IMG/VR virus record: IMGVR_UViG_3300003886_000069
Span: 1 to 22,544 of that record
DNA: 22,544 bases
Reading direction: 5' to 3' (one strand)
Source of the DNA: a virus
In this document: one piece after another, positions 13,356-21,165 of the stretch
How the letters are laid out: every line of letters starts with the position of its first letter
Position numbering within the stretch: position 1 is the stretch's first letter
Notes under the pieces: model-generated
Database searches by the model: none
Told to the model about the DNA's origin: nothing
The model's input: the letters and a program-made list of their open reading frames with translations, nothing else
Translations under genes and position numbers: made by a program

Positions 13356-13801
13356 AACGCTGGCCTAGGATACTTGACTGGGTACTTATTTCTATCACAG
13401 CTTTTATCCTGATATTTGTTACGTTGCTGAACGATGCGAAGGCTTACGGGCCTTACAGTGCTGAATATATATTCAATTATGACGGCGATACGATAACCCT
13501 GGCCATTGAAATATGGCCCGATCTTGTGCAAGTAAAACGAATTAGGCTTGCTGGAGTTGATGCACCTGAGATCAAGGGTAAGTGTGAAATAGAAAAGGTA
13601 TTAGCAATTGATGCTAAGGCATATGTTGCGGATACTTTAAAGTCGGCTAAGTTAATAGTCGTTACAGTTTCAAAACTCGGTAAATACGGCAGGCCGATAT
13701 CAGCAGTTATTGCCGATGGAGTTGATTTATCGACTGGCCTTATTGAAATGGGGTTAGGGCGTGAATATGATGGTGGTAAACGTGAAAGTTGGTGTAATTA
13801 G
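13352..13801 (+). CDS. Exported staphylococcal-nuclease-like (thermonuclease) enzyme
   Basis: The ATG at 13352 has GGTGGAAG just upstream and overlaps the DUF1353 stop. Residues 1-31 form a signal peptide: MKRW, then a hydrophobic core (WVLISITAFILIFVTLL), then an AKA cleavage motif at 29-31; an uncleaved anchor is possible. The SNase fold follows: YDGDTITL (43-50), RIRLAGVDAPEI with Arg65, Asp70 and Glu73, and GKYGRPI with Arg114. These match the catalytic Arg35/Asp40/Glu43/Arg87 set of the S. aureus enzyme. Two Cys (78 and near the C-terminus) could form a disulfide. It should cut DNA or RNA in the periplasm with Ca2+. The SNase core is compact, and all key residues are present. Confidence 0.85.
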   Translation: MKRWPRILDWVLISITAFILIFVTLLNDAKAYGPYSAEYIFNYDGDTITLAIEIWPDLVQVKRIRLAGVDAPEIKGKCEIEKVLAIDAKAYVADTLKSAKLIVVTVSKLGKYGRPISAVIADGVDLSTGLIEMGLGREYDGGKRESWCN

Positions 13802-13873
13802 AATGTTAATATCGCAGCAACTGATATATCAAATAAGGTGTGCAGCAGAAAACCAGCAGCGGAGCTATTAACT

Positions 13874-15097
13874 ATGGTTGCTGTAAATAAAAATAGCGCA
13901 GAAGAGTCCACAGAAAGGGTATACAGGGGCTTTGCAGGGATTCGTGACAAAGAATCACCTCTAAGATCACAGAAGGATGGAGTGGTTGGCCTAAGAACAG
14001 CAAACAATATTGATATTGATGATAATTTTAAGATTAAGCCAGCCCCTGGATTTACTAATATTGATTCAACTGGCACGGATGATATCTATTATTCAAGTGC
14101 GTTAAAACGATGTTACATTATACGCAGTAGTAATCTGTATGAATATTTCAAGGACGGCACTTCAAACCTGATATACACAGGTATAGGGAATGCAGGAGAA
14201 TGGGAAGATATAAACGGAGTAACCTACTTCACTAATGGAGTAAAATTTCTAGTTATAAGCGGAGTTGATGTACGTGACTGGGGAATCCAAGTTCCTCAAG
14301 ATTTTACGGTAACTACAAGTGCCGGGTCGATGCCAACTGGTGACTATCAGATAACCGCTACATTCCGTGCAAGCGATGGCAGAGAGTCAGGGGCATTAGC
14401 CGCGACACTGATAACATGTGATGGATCGCTTGAACTAAGCAATATCCCTCTACTGGCCAATCATGAAACAGTTATCTATCTCACGCGTCTTGGCGGCGAT
14501 GTTTTGTATGAAGCACTTATTGCAACAGTTGATACTCTTACTATTACCGGAACGCCTGAGGAAGGCGCCGCAATCTCAACACTGCACTTATCTGGCCCAC
14601 CTGGTGGATTGTGTATAACTGAGCATGAAGGGCGCATTTGTCTTGGAGAATACTTCCCTGAGATAAACCTTTCTGCAATATGGAGAAGTGAACCCCTTGG
14701 GTATGAACTATTTGATAGGTACAGCGATAGTGTTATATTAGTAACAGGGAGAGTAAACATCCTTGGGTCATCCGGGGCTGCACTTATTATTGGTACAGAC
14801 GATGCGGTTTATACTTATGTCGATACCCCGACTCAGGAATATGGTTCTGGATTAGATGAGGTTTTGGAAGTTGGTTCAGTAGGCGGAACGATTGCAAAGG
14901 ACATTGATGGTAGACTATGGTTTTGGACTAAAAGGGGAGTGGCTACTGGAATGCCATTTAAGTTAATTACAGATGACTATTTTGCAGCACCACACGCTGA
15001 AAGCGGTGCTGGTGAGATTATTTACCATGGTGGATTCAGTAAATATAATGTCATTCTTACTGGTGCTACGAATCCAATTAATCAATATGAGAGGTAG
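13874..15097 (+). CDS. Large beta-rich virion protein (407 aa)
   Basis: I chose the ATG at 13874 because GGAG lies 9 nt upstream; the GTG at 13838 has no usable site. The protein has GLRTANNIDIDDNFKIKPAPGF near the N-terminus, EWEDINGVTYFTNGVK, GDYQITATFRASDGRESGA, RICLGEYFP and, towards the end, GRLWFWTKRGVATGMPF. This matches a recalled family of phage structural proteins (AVNVD....LR.R.G, then YFTNG, then W.T..GV..G) with many short strands, possibly a beta-propeller. A nozzle, stabilisation or tail-accessory role, such as that of P22 gp10, is possible but not shown. It leads the second virion module. Confidence 0.55.
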   Translation: MVAVNKNSAEESTERVYRGFAGIRDKESPLRSQKDGVVGLRTANNIDIDDNFKIKPAPGFTNIDSTGTDDIYYSSALKRCYIIRSSNLYEYFKDGTSNLIYTGIGNAGEWEDINGVTYFTNGVKFLVISGVDVRDWGIQVPQDFTVTTSAGSMPTGDYQITATFRASDGRESGALAATLITCDGSLELSNIPLLANHETVIYLTRLGGDVLYEALIATVDTLTITGTPEEGAAISTLHLSGPPGGLCITEHEGRICLGEYFPEINLSAIWRSEPLGYELFDRYSDSVILVTGRVNILGSSGAALIIGTDDAVYTYVDTPTQEYGSGLDEVLEVGSVGGTIAKDIDGRLWFWTKRGVATGMPFKLITDDYFAAPHAESGAGEIIYHGGFSKYNVILTGATNPINQYER

Positions 15098-15102
15098 ATA
15101 GA

Positions 15103-15564
15103 ATGTCACTTAAATTTAGTACAGGGCTACGAAACGGAATTATGAATGCAACCGGTGTTACTGAGGCACTAAACGACGGTATTATACATATTTACTCAGG
15201 CTCACAACCCACTTCGCCTGACGACGCTGTACAGGGGACTTTGCTTGGGAAGGTAACCCAGGATGCTGGCGCATGGGCGGCAGGTGCTGCAACAAACGGA
15301 TTGGGTTTTGACACACCTTCTAGCGGGACACTGTCTAAGGCTGCTGCTGAGAATTGGCAGTTTAATGGTGCCGCAGCCGGTACAGCTGGCTGGTTCAGGT
15401 TTATGGGCAATGCAGCCGATGCTCTCGGCAGTAGCACCACACTTCCAAGAATCGATGGTTCAATTGCTACTTATGGTGCAGACCTTAATCTTAGTAATGT
15501 ATCGATAACAGTTGGCGCACCAAACACAATTGACGTATTCCAACTAACTATGGCGGAGGCCTAA
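15103..15564 (+). CDS. Virion-type protein, first of a tandem paralogous pair (153 aa)
   Basis: It starts 6 nt after the previous stop. The N-terminus SLKFSTGLRNGIMN, IIHIYSGSQPTSPDDA, a central WAAGAATNGLGFDTPSSG, LSKAAAENWQFNG, GWFRFMGNAADALG, and PRIDGSIATYGADLNLSNVSI define a small beta-barrel/jelly-roll-like family I recall in phage structural clusters, often as one copy. Its closest relative here is the next gene. A part of the tail or host-contact apparatus is likely. No biochemical role is known to me. Confidence 0.6.
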   Translation: MSLKFSTGLRNGIMNATGVTEALNDGIIHIYSGSQPTSPDDAVQGTLLGKVTQDAGAWAAGAATNGLGFDTPSSGTLSKAAAENWQFNGAAAGTAGWFRFMGNAADALGSSTTLPRIDGSIATYGADLNLSNVSITVGAPNTIDVFQLTMAEA

Positions 15565-15565
15565 A

Positions 15566-16024
15566 ATGACTATTAAAGTATCAACTGGGCTTCGCACATC
15601 AATGCTCAATAAAACAGGCGAATCACTTGGGGCATCATTAGATGATGGACAAATCGATATATATGCAGGAGCTGTTCCAGCAGATGCAGATGCCTCTATC
15701 GGTGCAGCCACCTTGCTTGTAACCATCTCTGACAATTCACAGGCTATCGTAGCTGGGACAGGGTTAAACTTCGATACAGCCGCAGCAGGGGTATTGAGTA
15801 AGGCAGCGGCACAAACATGGTCTGGCGTTAATGCAGCAACTGGGGTTGCATCATTCTACCGGTTTGTACAGCAAGCTGATGGTGGTGCCAGTAGTACAAC
15901 CGATAAGCGAATCCAGGGGACTATATCAACTGTAGGAGCAGACTTAAACCTCTCAAGTACATCACTGGTCATCGCAGGAACGCAGAGTATAGACGCATTC
16001 TCAATCACTATGCCTACGCCATAA
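15566..16024 (+). CDS. Virion-type protein, second of a tandem paralogous pair (152 aa)
   Basis: GGAGGCCTAAA provides the ribosome site, inside the end of the previous gene. It aligns along its length with the preceding protein: TIKVSTGLRTSMLNKTG, DGQIDIYAGAVPADAD, LNFDTAAAGVLSKAAAQTW, ASFYRFVQQADGG, KRIQGTISTVGADLNLSSTSL and SIDAFSITMP all correspond in order. The copies have clearly diverged, so the duplication is old or the second copy came from a relative. Two non-identical subunits could form a hetero-oligomer or give two surface specificities. Confidence 0.6.
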   Translation: MTIKVSTGLRTSMLNKTGESLGASLDDGQIDIYAGAVPADADASIGAATLLVTISDNSQAIVAGTGLNFDTAAAGVLSKAAAQTWSGVNAATGVASFYRFVQQADGGASSTTDKRIQGTISTVGADLNLSSTSLVIAGTQSIDAFSITMPTP

Positions 16025-16027
16025 AAT

Positions 16028-18295
16028 GTGGAGGCAATTTACAGGATATTAACGGGTGATGAGGTACTGGCAGGGGAACTAATCCCCCTATCAGAAACGC
16101 AGAGGAAACTAATGCGCGCTGAAATGGCCATGACCGGCGTTTCAGTGTTATCCAGGTATTTTAAAGTACCTGATGGTTACATAGACATCCACATGACGGA
16201 CTATGCTACAAATGTCCGCATTCATGTAGAATCAGGTGGTGGGCTGTTCTATGATTTTATAGCTACAGACCATGTAACAAACAGAGGCGCCATTGCCTAT
16301 GATCCAGAACTATATAATGGGGGGGGCAAAGTAATAACAGTTGATGGCGTATCCATTGTTGTGTTCAATGATTCAAACACTGCAATTCAGGTTCATGGAG
16401 TAGAAGCAAAATTCAATGAACAAAAGGAAAATAAATTGCTCAAGTTTCCGCTTAATGATCCAGCACTTGCCCCGAGATTCGGAAAGAAGATCAATACACT
16501 TGGTGTAAAGGGCAGACTATCAAGTACAGGCCTTAATGGCGCGCCTACCAAAGCAAGTTCAAAATATCCTGCTGGTACTTCGATACTAACAAGGATGCAC
16601 ATGCCTTATATCTATAATGTACAGGCAGCACCTGAATATAAATGGTATGAAGAAACAGGAAAAATCCTTGTTGTCTCTGGTTTAAAGTGTTCTTCTGCAA
16701 ATACGATGGACTGGACTCAGGAGGCAATGGGCGACTTCCCATCAAGAAAACATGCAGACTCAGCAATTGATATCGGGGGCGATATCGATACGCAACTGTT
16801 TTCGAGTACCACAGCGGATGGCATAAATACTGAAGAAAATACCCTTGACTTTGAAATGGCCCATTCGTGCGTCCGTACAGTAGATGGGCTGCAGCTTTTC
16901 ATCGTTACTGATGTAAAAGGTGATTTATATGTCTATAAGACATCAGACCCATCATCAGCGCCAAACTATATAAAAGTTCAACCGCCATATCCGAGCTGGG
17001 TGTCCCCTTATACATATAATGCAAGGTGGACGTGGGACTTCAATAAGGACGGCACAAAGATGGTTGCTGTTCCATATAACTCAGAGATGAGCAATACAAT
17101 ATCTGTAGAGGATCATGAGTGGCTCCCTTCTGGCTGTGGCCCATATTTCACTGTGCCGCCTGAAAAATACACCATTGAGGATGCAGAGTATTTTAATCTT
17201 CAATACTACGCAAGCCATGGTCATAATGGGTATATCAGGAAGAACTCACCAGGCTATGTTGAGTTCCAGATAGATATCCAGGTAGTCGATGGTGACGTTT
17301 CAAAGGTAGACCTTGTCCTGCTGAGATCAGACTGGCACGGAGCCTCTGGTATTTATTATCTTGCAGCGGCCTATGAGTACAATACCGATGACCTAATCCT
17401 TCAGACAATTGAGGCATACACTGATGTCCCTCTAGTCGGAACCCCTATATCAGATAGTTACATGGATACATTTTGGACCGACATTTCTGGCGATGACTGG
17501 TACCAGTGGAAGTCACTCTATACAAGTTATCAGACTGAGCCAAAGATTGACGTAATATGGAAGTTGGTACGTGAAGGAACTGTTATCTCAAAAGAGACTT
17601 TACTGCGTGAATTTCCGCTAGCAAGAACCGGACACTTGTTCTATGGATTCACCGGGCAGTGTTCTGATGCTTTCAGGGGCAAAATGTACGATATTTATCT
17701 TCTTGCAAACACCGGCCAATTTGGACTTGAATACTTTAAATATTCACAGGCAATCGAAGCCTGTGATATGAAGTCTGCTACCTATGCTGTGCGGTCTTAT
17801 GACTATTACAGGAAAGGATATAAGATAATAAGCAATGGCTACACATTAAAAAGTGGCGGGGACACGGTAGACATGTCCAATCTACCCAGTTATGGGAATA
17901 AAGTAGTCCACCCTGAAATACTCGGATACTGGGCAAGCATACAAATAAAGAGTGATTTCTTCAATTTTATCGACACTCATCCAGATGGACATATGGCAAT
18001 GTGCATCCCGGATTACTATCAGGCAGATGCTCCAGTTGAGGCGTGGTGGGACGATATTGCAAATGTAGCCGTAGAACCACCAAATGAAATGATTGATTAT
18101 ATAAGATTAGCAGATGGTTCAGAAGGGACGCATAAGGACATGTTCAACGAAGCGTTTAAACAGAATAGAGACTACCAGTTCTATTATGATCCTATGTATC
18201 TTCCTGTCCCTGGCTGGCCAAACCTACCTAACGCAAAAGACACCCATAATGACAGAGGCTCGTTTGCTGTCTCAGGCATATGGAGGACATTCTAA
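16028..18295 (+). CDS. Large virion protein, unknown function (755 aa)
   Basis: The frame opens at GTG 16028, 4 nt after the previous stop; the next in-frame ATG is 16112 or nearby (LMRAEMAM segment), and a GGAGG lies inside the GTG-started N-terminus, so the start is uncertain. An N-terminal domain (residues 1-130; VPDGYIDIHMTDYATNVRIHVESGG) leads to a long middle rich in Tyr, Trp and Asp with beta-strand patterns (GLQLFIVTDVKGDLYVYKTSD, WTWDFNKDGTKMVAVPY), suggesting a repeat or propeller part. The C-terminus has YYDPMYLPVPGWPN and SGIWRTF. No family recognised. Length and composition fit a tail/fibre or enzyme-bearing virion component. It contains an 8-G tract at 16319-16326. Confidence 0.6.
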   Translation: MEAIYRILTGDEVLAGELIPLSETQRKLMRAEMAMTGVSVLSRYFKVPDGYIDIHMTDYATNVRIHVESGGGLFYDFIATDHVTNRGAIAYDPELYNGGGKVITVDGVSIVVFNDSNTAIQVHGVEAKFNEQKENKLLKFPLNDPALAPRFGKKINTLGVKGRLSSTGLNGAPTKASSKYPAGTSILTRMHMPYIYNVQAAPEYKWYEETGKILVVSGLKCSSANTMDWTQEAMGDFPSRKHADSAIDIGGDIDTQLFSSTTADGINTEENTLDFEMAHSCVRTVDGLQLFIVTDVKGDLYVYKTSDPSSAPNYIKVQPPYPSWVSPYTYNARWTWDFNKDGTKMVAVPYNSEMSNTISVEDHEWLPSGCGPYFTVPPEKYTIEDAEYFNLQYYASHGHNGYIRKNSPGYVEFQIDIQVVDGDVSKVDLVLLRSDWHGASGIYYLAAAYEYNTDDLILQTIEAYTDVPLVGTPISDSYMDTFWTDISGDDWYQWKSLYTSYQTEPKIDVIWKLVREGTVISKETLLREFPLARTGHLFYGFTGQCSDAFRGKMYDIYLLANTGQFGLEYFKYSQAIEACDMKSATYAVRSYDYYRKGYKIISNGYTLKSGGDTVDMSNLPSYGNKVVHPEILGYWASIQIKSDFFNFIDTHPDGHMAMCIPDYYQADAPVEAWWDDIANVAVEPPNEMIDYIRLADGSEGTHKDMFNEAFKQNRDYQFYYDPMYLPVPGWPNLPNAKDTHNDRGSFAVSGIWRTF

Positions 18296-18853
18296 GTGGC
18301 TGATAACAACATTGTTATACAGAAAATAGAATACCTGTACCCTCCTCAGTGGTGGCAGAACCATACAGGGGTTATTGAAACAACAGGATCTATTGAAGCT
18401 ATTGGTGGTTATAGTGACATAACAACCGGTTTTACTCCGTCCGGCGGGATAGCAACTGGATATTATACACCAGTGATAGGGTGGAAGGCTGATAGCACCT
18501 TCCCTTCTGATCCTCTTGATTTCGGTTTAGACCTTACCAGGATTTTCTCAGATCCAATAGAAACTACAATCATGCCAAGCAAGATAAGGCTTACCATTGA
18601 CGTTGTTGGTCCATTAGATATTACTGCCGGGGCAGATCCGAATATTACGGTTCAGAATATTGATGCTTTTAATAGCTTGCTGTTTACCCCTGTTGGCGGA
18701 GGATTGTCTCAAACTGAAATGTACTTTACATTAAGCATGACAGGGACTGGTGTTGATATTCAGACATATGTCTTTGAATATGATGTTGGGTTAAATGGTG
18801 CTGTCGCAGAGCCAACTCCTGACCTAAGCAGATTCCTGTTCTTTGCATTATAG
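18296..18853 (+). CDS. Beta-rich virion protein, unknown function (185 aa)
   Basis: A GTG start directly follows the previous TAA, so translation is probably coupled. The sequence has IEYLYPPQWWQNHTGVIETTG, GYSDITTGFTPSGG, a DFGLDLTRIFSDPIE segment, ITAGADPNITVQNID and GLSQTEMYFTLSMTGTGVDI. All point to a soluble beta-sandwich with few charges. It lies between the 755-aa and the repeat-rich protein and is likely part of the same particle structure. No family recognised. Confidence 0.5.
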   Translation: MADNNIVIQKIEYLYPPQWWQNHTGVIETTGSIEAIGGYSDITTGFTPSGGIATGYYTPVIGWKADSTFPSDPLDFGLDLTRIFSDPIETTIMPSKIRLTIDVVGPLDITAGADPNITVQNIDAFNSLLFTPVGGGLSQTEMYFTLSMTGTGVDIQTYVFEYDVGLNGAVAEPTPDLSRFLFFAL

Positions 18854-18862
18854 GGTAATCCA

Positions 18863-20653
18863 GTGGGAAATCTTCTAAAACTAGTAAAGGGCGTAACCTT
18901 CATTCAAGGGAGTGCCGGCCAGCCTGGAAACCCAGGTAGCCCAGCTATTCCTGCCGGATGCAAGACTGTAACGACAGAAACACTAAAAACATACCTTATA
19001 CAGACCTCCCCTGGTATTTCACCACCTGACTGTGTGGATGGGGCATTACTTGGTTTAGGTTGGGCTGTCGGTGCGACATGCCCACAACCACCTATTTACA
19101 CTATAGTTACAAGCAACCCTGCTGAATATGTATATTCAACGTCAACTGTCTGCTGGCCATATACCCCGCCAGTTCCACCAACGCCATTTACTCCACCAAC
19201 AGCATCACAGACAATAATTGATTACAATCTTGGGTGGAACGCCGGGGCCAATTCTATAGAGACTCTGTTCCAGGGGGCATTTACTTTTGGTGTGTCAATC
19301 GGGACTATTGGTGCGGTAGTAGGGCTCTCAAAAAACATATTTACATCTGGCTATCTGGATATTACCCACGGTTTTCATACAACCACAGGGAAATACAGAA
19401 TAATAGAGAGCGGAGTCGGTAAGACTGGATATATAAATTATACAGACGGGGCTGTTTTTAAGATAGAAGTTCTTGCCGAAAGCGTTATTTATTATGTTAA
19501 CAATGTCCCGGTATTTACTTCGACCACACCTGCTCCGTATGGAGGGTACTATCTTAAAGGGATAATGTGGTCTGGTAATGACCTGATAGTAGGCCCTGCT
19601 GTAAGTGTTTATGGGGTTGGCACCGGGTTAAATACGATGCTCCCTCTCGTATCATCAGGACTTGGTAGAAATGGCACAGATGCTTACAGTATAACCGACC
19701 TACCATTACTCACATCAGCCGGCACAGGTAGGACGTTCTCAATTGGAAATAATATACTACCTACACTTACGTCATATTCATATGCAGACTTTGAGGCAGT
19801 TGGTTATGGAGTCTTTAGTTATCTTAAATCTTCAGGGTATGGCGTTGGATCGGGTGGTGGTTATGGAAATTCAATAATAGGCCCACTTACATCGATTGGG
19901 TACTATTCAGGTTACCAGTATGGCATAGCCACGTTACAGCAGCTTCAATCGCTTGGCGAAGGCGGTTTAATATCAGCAGATTTTGTATCACTTAATTTTG
20001 CTATTTTTGCACCAAGAGAAGGTTATGCCCACGGCATTACTGGCGGCGTAGGAGACGGGACAGGACAATCTCTTCAGGCGCTTGAGTCTATAGCATCAAA
20101 CTATTCCTATGGTGAGAGCTTCACCACATTACAGGCGATAGGCGGGGTTGGTTATGACTTTGGCGGCGGAGGAATACTTACTCAATTTACACCAACTAAA
20201 GTTATTCTGACTGCATCAGGAACGCCAACAAGTTCAACTGAGTTGAGTGAACTAGCAAAAGAAATACCAAAGATAACCATAAGTGCATACTCAGGGGGCC
20301 AATTACAGAAGAACACGCCCTCAATAACCCTTAGCATACAGGGTTCAATCCCAGTTATTGGGAGACTTACAGAAAATATACCCCTTCCTACAATTGTCTC
20401 ATCAGGAAGGATAGGGAAGATTGGAGCAGTCCAGGGAATTATTCCAGGCATTAGACTATCAGCCTATGGCGGCGGGCAGCTAAGGTCAGCGACCCCATCG
20501 ATTAGTTTAGTCTCAACAGGAACTGGAGGAGGCGTTGGTACACTTGTAGGCGCAATTCCGAAACTTAGATTGGTTGGGCAAGGCAGGGTTGGTGGTGATA
20601 ACAGGTTAATTGGGACTTTACCATCTATTTCAATGGGTGGAGTGCAATACTGA
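18863..20653 (+). CDS. Repeat-rich tail/fibre-type protein (596 aa)
   Basis: The GTG at 18863 is the likely start; ribosome site weak (TAGGGTAA). Residues about 14-30 are a short collagen-like and Pro-rich stretch (GSAGQPGNPGSPAIPAG), followed by a Pro-rich linker and a beta domain (to about 250; WNAGANSIETLFQGAFTFG, YGGYYLKGIMWSG). The rest is imperfect repeats: LPLLTSAGTG, ILPTLTSY, GPLTSIGYY (250-430), then IPKITISAYSGGQL, TPSITLSIQG, IPGIRLSAYGGGQL, TPSISLVSTG, IPKLRLVGQG (about 465-590). Two SGGQL/GGGQL units are spaced by about 60 residues. This alternation of P-x-(I/L)-x-L-x-x-x-G strands is typical of phage tail-tip and receptor-contact proteins I recall. Receptor binding is an inference. 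Confidence 0.6.
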   Translation: MGNLLKLVKGVTFIQGSAGQPGNPGSPAIPAGCKTVTTETLKTYLIQTSPGISPPDCVDGALLGLGWAVGATCPQPPIYTIVTSNPAEYVYSTSTVCWPYTPPVPPTPFTPPTASQTIIDYNLGWNAGANSIETLFQGAFTFGVSIGTIGAVVGLSKNIFTSGYLDITHGFHTTTGKYRIIESGVGKTGYINYTDGAVFKIEVLAESVIYYVNNVPVFTSTTPAPYGGYYLKGIMWSGNDLIVGPAVSVYGVGTGLNTMLPLVSSGLGRNGTDAYSITDLPLLTSAGTGRTFSIGNNILPTLTSYSYADFEAVGYGVFSYLKSSGYGVGSGGGYGNSIIGPLTSIGYYSGYQYGIATLQQLQSLGEGGLISADFVSLNFAIFAPREGYAHGITGGVGDGTGQSLQALESIASNYSYGESFTTLQAIGGVGYDFGGGGILTQFTPTKVILTASGTPTSSTELSELAKEIPKITISAYSGGQLQKNTPSITLSIQGSIPVIGRLTENIPLPTIVSSGRIGKIGAVQGIIPGIRLSAYGGGQLRSATPSISLVSTGTGGGVGTLVGAIPKLRLVGQGRVGGDNRLIGTLPSISMGGVQY

Positions 20654-20658
20654 CAGGG

Positions 20659-21165
20659 ATGACACCAAGGATACTGTTGAGATCAACTGCTACTACGGTA
20701 ATCGCACAGGTAATAGAGGGGTATAATGTTAATCTAAAGAATGGATCTGTAACAAAACATGATTACATGCCAATAACCAAGATTGTACAGTGGGGTGAAG
20801 AATACTTTGGTATTGGTTCTGGTGGTGTGTATAAAATGGAAGGAACAACCGTTGATGGTGTGCCGCCAACATCAGAGATTAGTATATCAGGTATTGGTGA
20901 TGAGAGTGAAGTATTGAAGAAAATGCCAATAATTTATTTTAGATACAGGCAGTCTGGTGATGTTGTAGTAACAGTTATCCCAGACGAAGGCGACCCAAGA
21001 AGCTATACTCTATCTGCAAAAGTAGGTGATAAATTGTCAACAAGAAGGTGTAAAGTTGCCAGAGGGATAAAAGGTAGGAGCTGGGAGATAAAGGCGGTTG
21101 GGCCGTCTCTTGATATAGATGAAATCAGGATTCCACTGAAAGAACTGAAAAGGAGATTAGGGTAA
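20659..21165 (+). CDS. Conserved phage tail-type protein (168 aa)
   Basis: The ATG at 20659 follows TGACAGGG. Residues 1-80 form an LRSTATTVIAQVIEGYNV...GSVTKH region. The middle has FRYRQSGDVVVTVIPDEGDPRSYTLSAKVGD. The end has KVARGIKGRSWEIKAVGPSLDIDEIRIP, a pattern (KR......RG..GR.W......G....ID.I...P....RR) I recall in small proteins at the end of phage tail/virion clusters. The ORF ends with an ELKRRLG basic tail. It is probably a structural subunit binding to the coiled-coil protein that follows. The next ATG overlaps its TAA (TAATG). Confidence 0.55.
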   Translation: MTPRILLRSTATTVIAQVIEGYNVNLKNGSVTKHDYMPITKIVQWGEEYFGIGSGGVYKMEGTTVDGVPPTSEISISGIGDESEVLKKMPIIYFRYRQSGDVVVTVIPDEGDPRSYTLSAKVGDKLSTRRCKVARGIKGRSWEIKAVGPSLDIDEIRIPLKELKRRLG

